From the NCBI GenBank assembly GCA_910584595.1, contig CAJUBQ010000074.1, positions 1-23,232 of the forward strand: a DNA stretch of 23,232 nucleotides, in the 5' to 3' direction. This DNA is from an uncultured Eubacterium sp. (lineage in GTDB: Bacteria > Bacillota > Clostridia > Lachnospirales > Lachnospiraceae). Below, in pieces: positions 22,476 through 23,232 of the stretch; position 1 is the stretch's first letter; each line of letters starts with the position of its first letter. The translations under genes and the position numbers were made by a program. Below the pieces are notes generated by a model. The model saw only the letters and a program-made list of their open reading frames with translations. It made no database searches and was not told the origin of the DNA.

Positions 22476-23232
22476 CTATTTTACAATTACTGTTCCGCTG
22501 TTGCTCATGATAGATAAACTGTTTTCGCCCTTTCCGATGCTCCCATCCTTGCATCCGTCCGTATCGGTACTGAATTCCGCATTTTTAAGCTGTACGGTTA
22601 CATCGTCCGAGCCACTGGATATATGGCAGGATAAATTATCTGGCATCGCTTCATGGGTCAATGATATATCTCCCGAACCCGTTTCTACAGACAGGGAATC
22701 ATAGCTGTTTATGTTGCTTATATTCACTTCACCAGAATCTGTCGAAACAGCAGCCTTTCCAATAACTGTATTTTTAATGGTAACATATGCGGATTCTGTA
22801 TTGATATTAGAATCCATGCATGAAGCATCTGTTATTTTAATATCGCCTGAAAGAGATTTTATTTTTGCACTTTCAGCTATGAAATCAGACATCGTTATAT
22901 AGCCAGACTGGTTGTTCAAGGACAAAGTGGAAATGCTGACCGCTTCCAACTCCATCTCTCCCGAACCATTGTTAATGGCTAAGGAAACAGCATTATCTTT
23001 AGGAATATACAATATTATTTTCCCTGCTTCGCCAAATGAGAATTGCTCCGCCAGATTTTTGTCCGTATCATCATCCTGCTGTACCATTAGTTTTCCATCT
23101 TTCTGCACAACCTGCATATCACGGTCATCTTCGACTTTTCCCTCGCAGGCTATGTGTACTTTGTCATCACTGGAAGCCATCACTTTTAAATTCCAAGAGG
23201 AAATATCCAATACAATTTCTGAAATACCTTCC
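22476..23232 (-). CDS. DUF4097-like beta-strand repeat protein, 5' end outside window
   Basis: About 250 residues are visible, and the frame stays open to the window edge, so the N terminus is missing. The protein is made of repeating short beta strands with a GSG/SG turn pattern (NNGSGEMELEAVSI, NNQSGYITMSD, TDSGEVNISNI, ETGSGDISLTH, SNSGTVIVK), the right-handed beta-helix-like design of DUF4097 (PF13349-type) proteins. Such proteins are often exported or membrane-linked and sit in operons with PspC or padR-type regulators and DUF1700 proteins; nothing of that is visible here. The TTG at 23210 is only an internal codon. The stop TAG lies just before the IS630 remnant. Confidence 0.8.
   Translation of the reverse strand, partial: EGISEIVLDISSWNLKVMASSDDKVHIACEGKVEDDRDMQVVQKDGKLMVQQDDDTDKNLAEQFSFGEAGKIILYIPKDNAVSLAINNGSGEMELEAVSISTLSLNNQSGYITMSDFIAESAKIKSLSGDIKITDASCMDSNINTESAYVTIKNTVIGKAAVSTDSGEVNISNINSYDSLSVETGSGDISLTHEAMPDNLSCHISSGSDDVTVQLKNAEFSTDTDGCKDGSIGKGENSLSIMSNSGTVIVK

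Overview
The window looks like a chromosomal segment of a low- to mid-GC gut-type Clostridium relative, most like Lachnospiraceae. This rests on the strong AGGAGG-type ribosome sites, TTG/GTG starts, the GntP/DHDPS/GarR/MOFRL gene style, a YezG-family immunity protein and serine-recombinase and IS630 debris. The genus cannot be fixed from the sequence. Everything between about 19.56 kb and 0.18 kb is encoded on the minus strand; the right 3 kb is a decayed accessory zone with genes on both strands.

Right to left, in transcription order. A galactarate catabolic operon occupies 19564-13364: tartronate semialdehyde reductase, GntP permease, a DHDPS-family aldolase, MOFRL glycerate 2-kinase and galactarate dehydratase. 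Together they take galactarate to pyruvate and 2-phosphoglycerate, with the DHDPS-type enzyme apparently standing in for the GarL aldolase. A PrpR-type regulator (13201-11309) follows from its own sigma-70-like promoter. Its AAA+ domain is degenerate: no GAFTGA motif and a broken Walker A. A 14-bp tandem repeat then separates it from a DUF362 protein, a HAD phosphatase and MetF.

The most interesting part is the tightly packed six-gene block at 8324-1026, starting 34 bp after metF. It holds three mutually paralogous, divergent P-loop GTPases (one with a DUF697-like hydrophobic domain), a 1053-residue HerA/FtsK-superfamily (DUF87-like) ATPase, a stand-alone DNA/RNA non-specific endonuclease of the Endonuclea_NS_2 type, and a YezG/DUF600 immunity protein. 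Stops and starts overlap or nearly touch at each junction and the block ends in a good intrinsic terminator. I infer a biological-conflict system: NTPase-controlled deployment of a toxic nuclease with a cognate antidote, either anti-phage or inter-bacterial. I do not recognise this exact composition as a named system.

The right end (19.8-23.2 kb) holds a rearranged, broken serine recombinase, three consecutive hairpins, an unrecognised two-gene plus-strand cassette (62 and 210 aa), a 44-aa minus-strand ORF, a truncated and frameshifted IS630 transposase, and a DUF4097-like beta-repeat protein that runs off the edge. A 47-bp hairpin repeat (45/47 identical) occurs in the same orientation at 881-927 and 20021-20067, bracketing the whole 19-kb minus-strand block.
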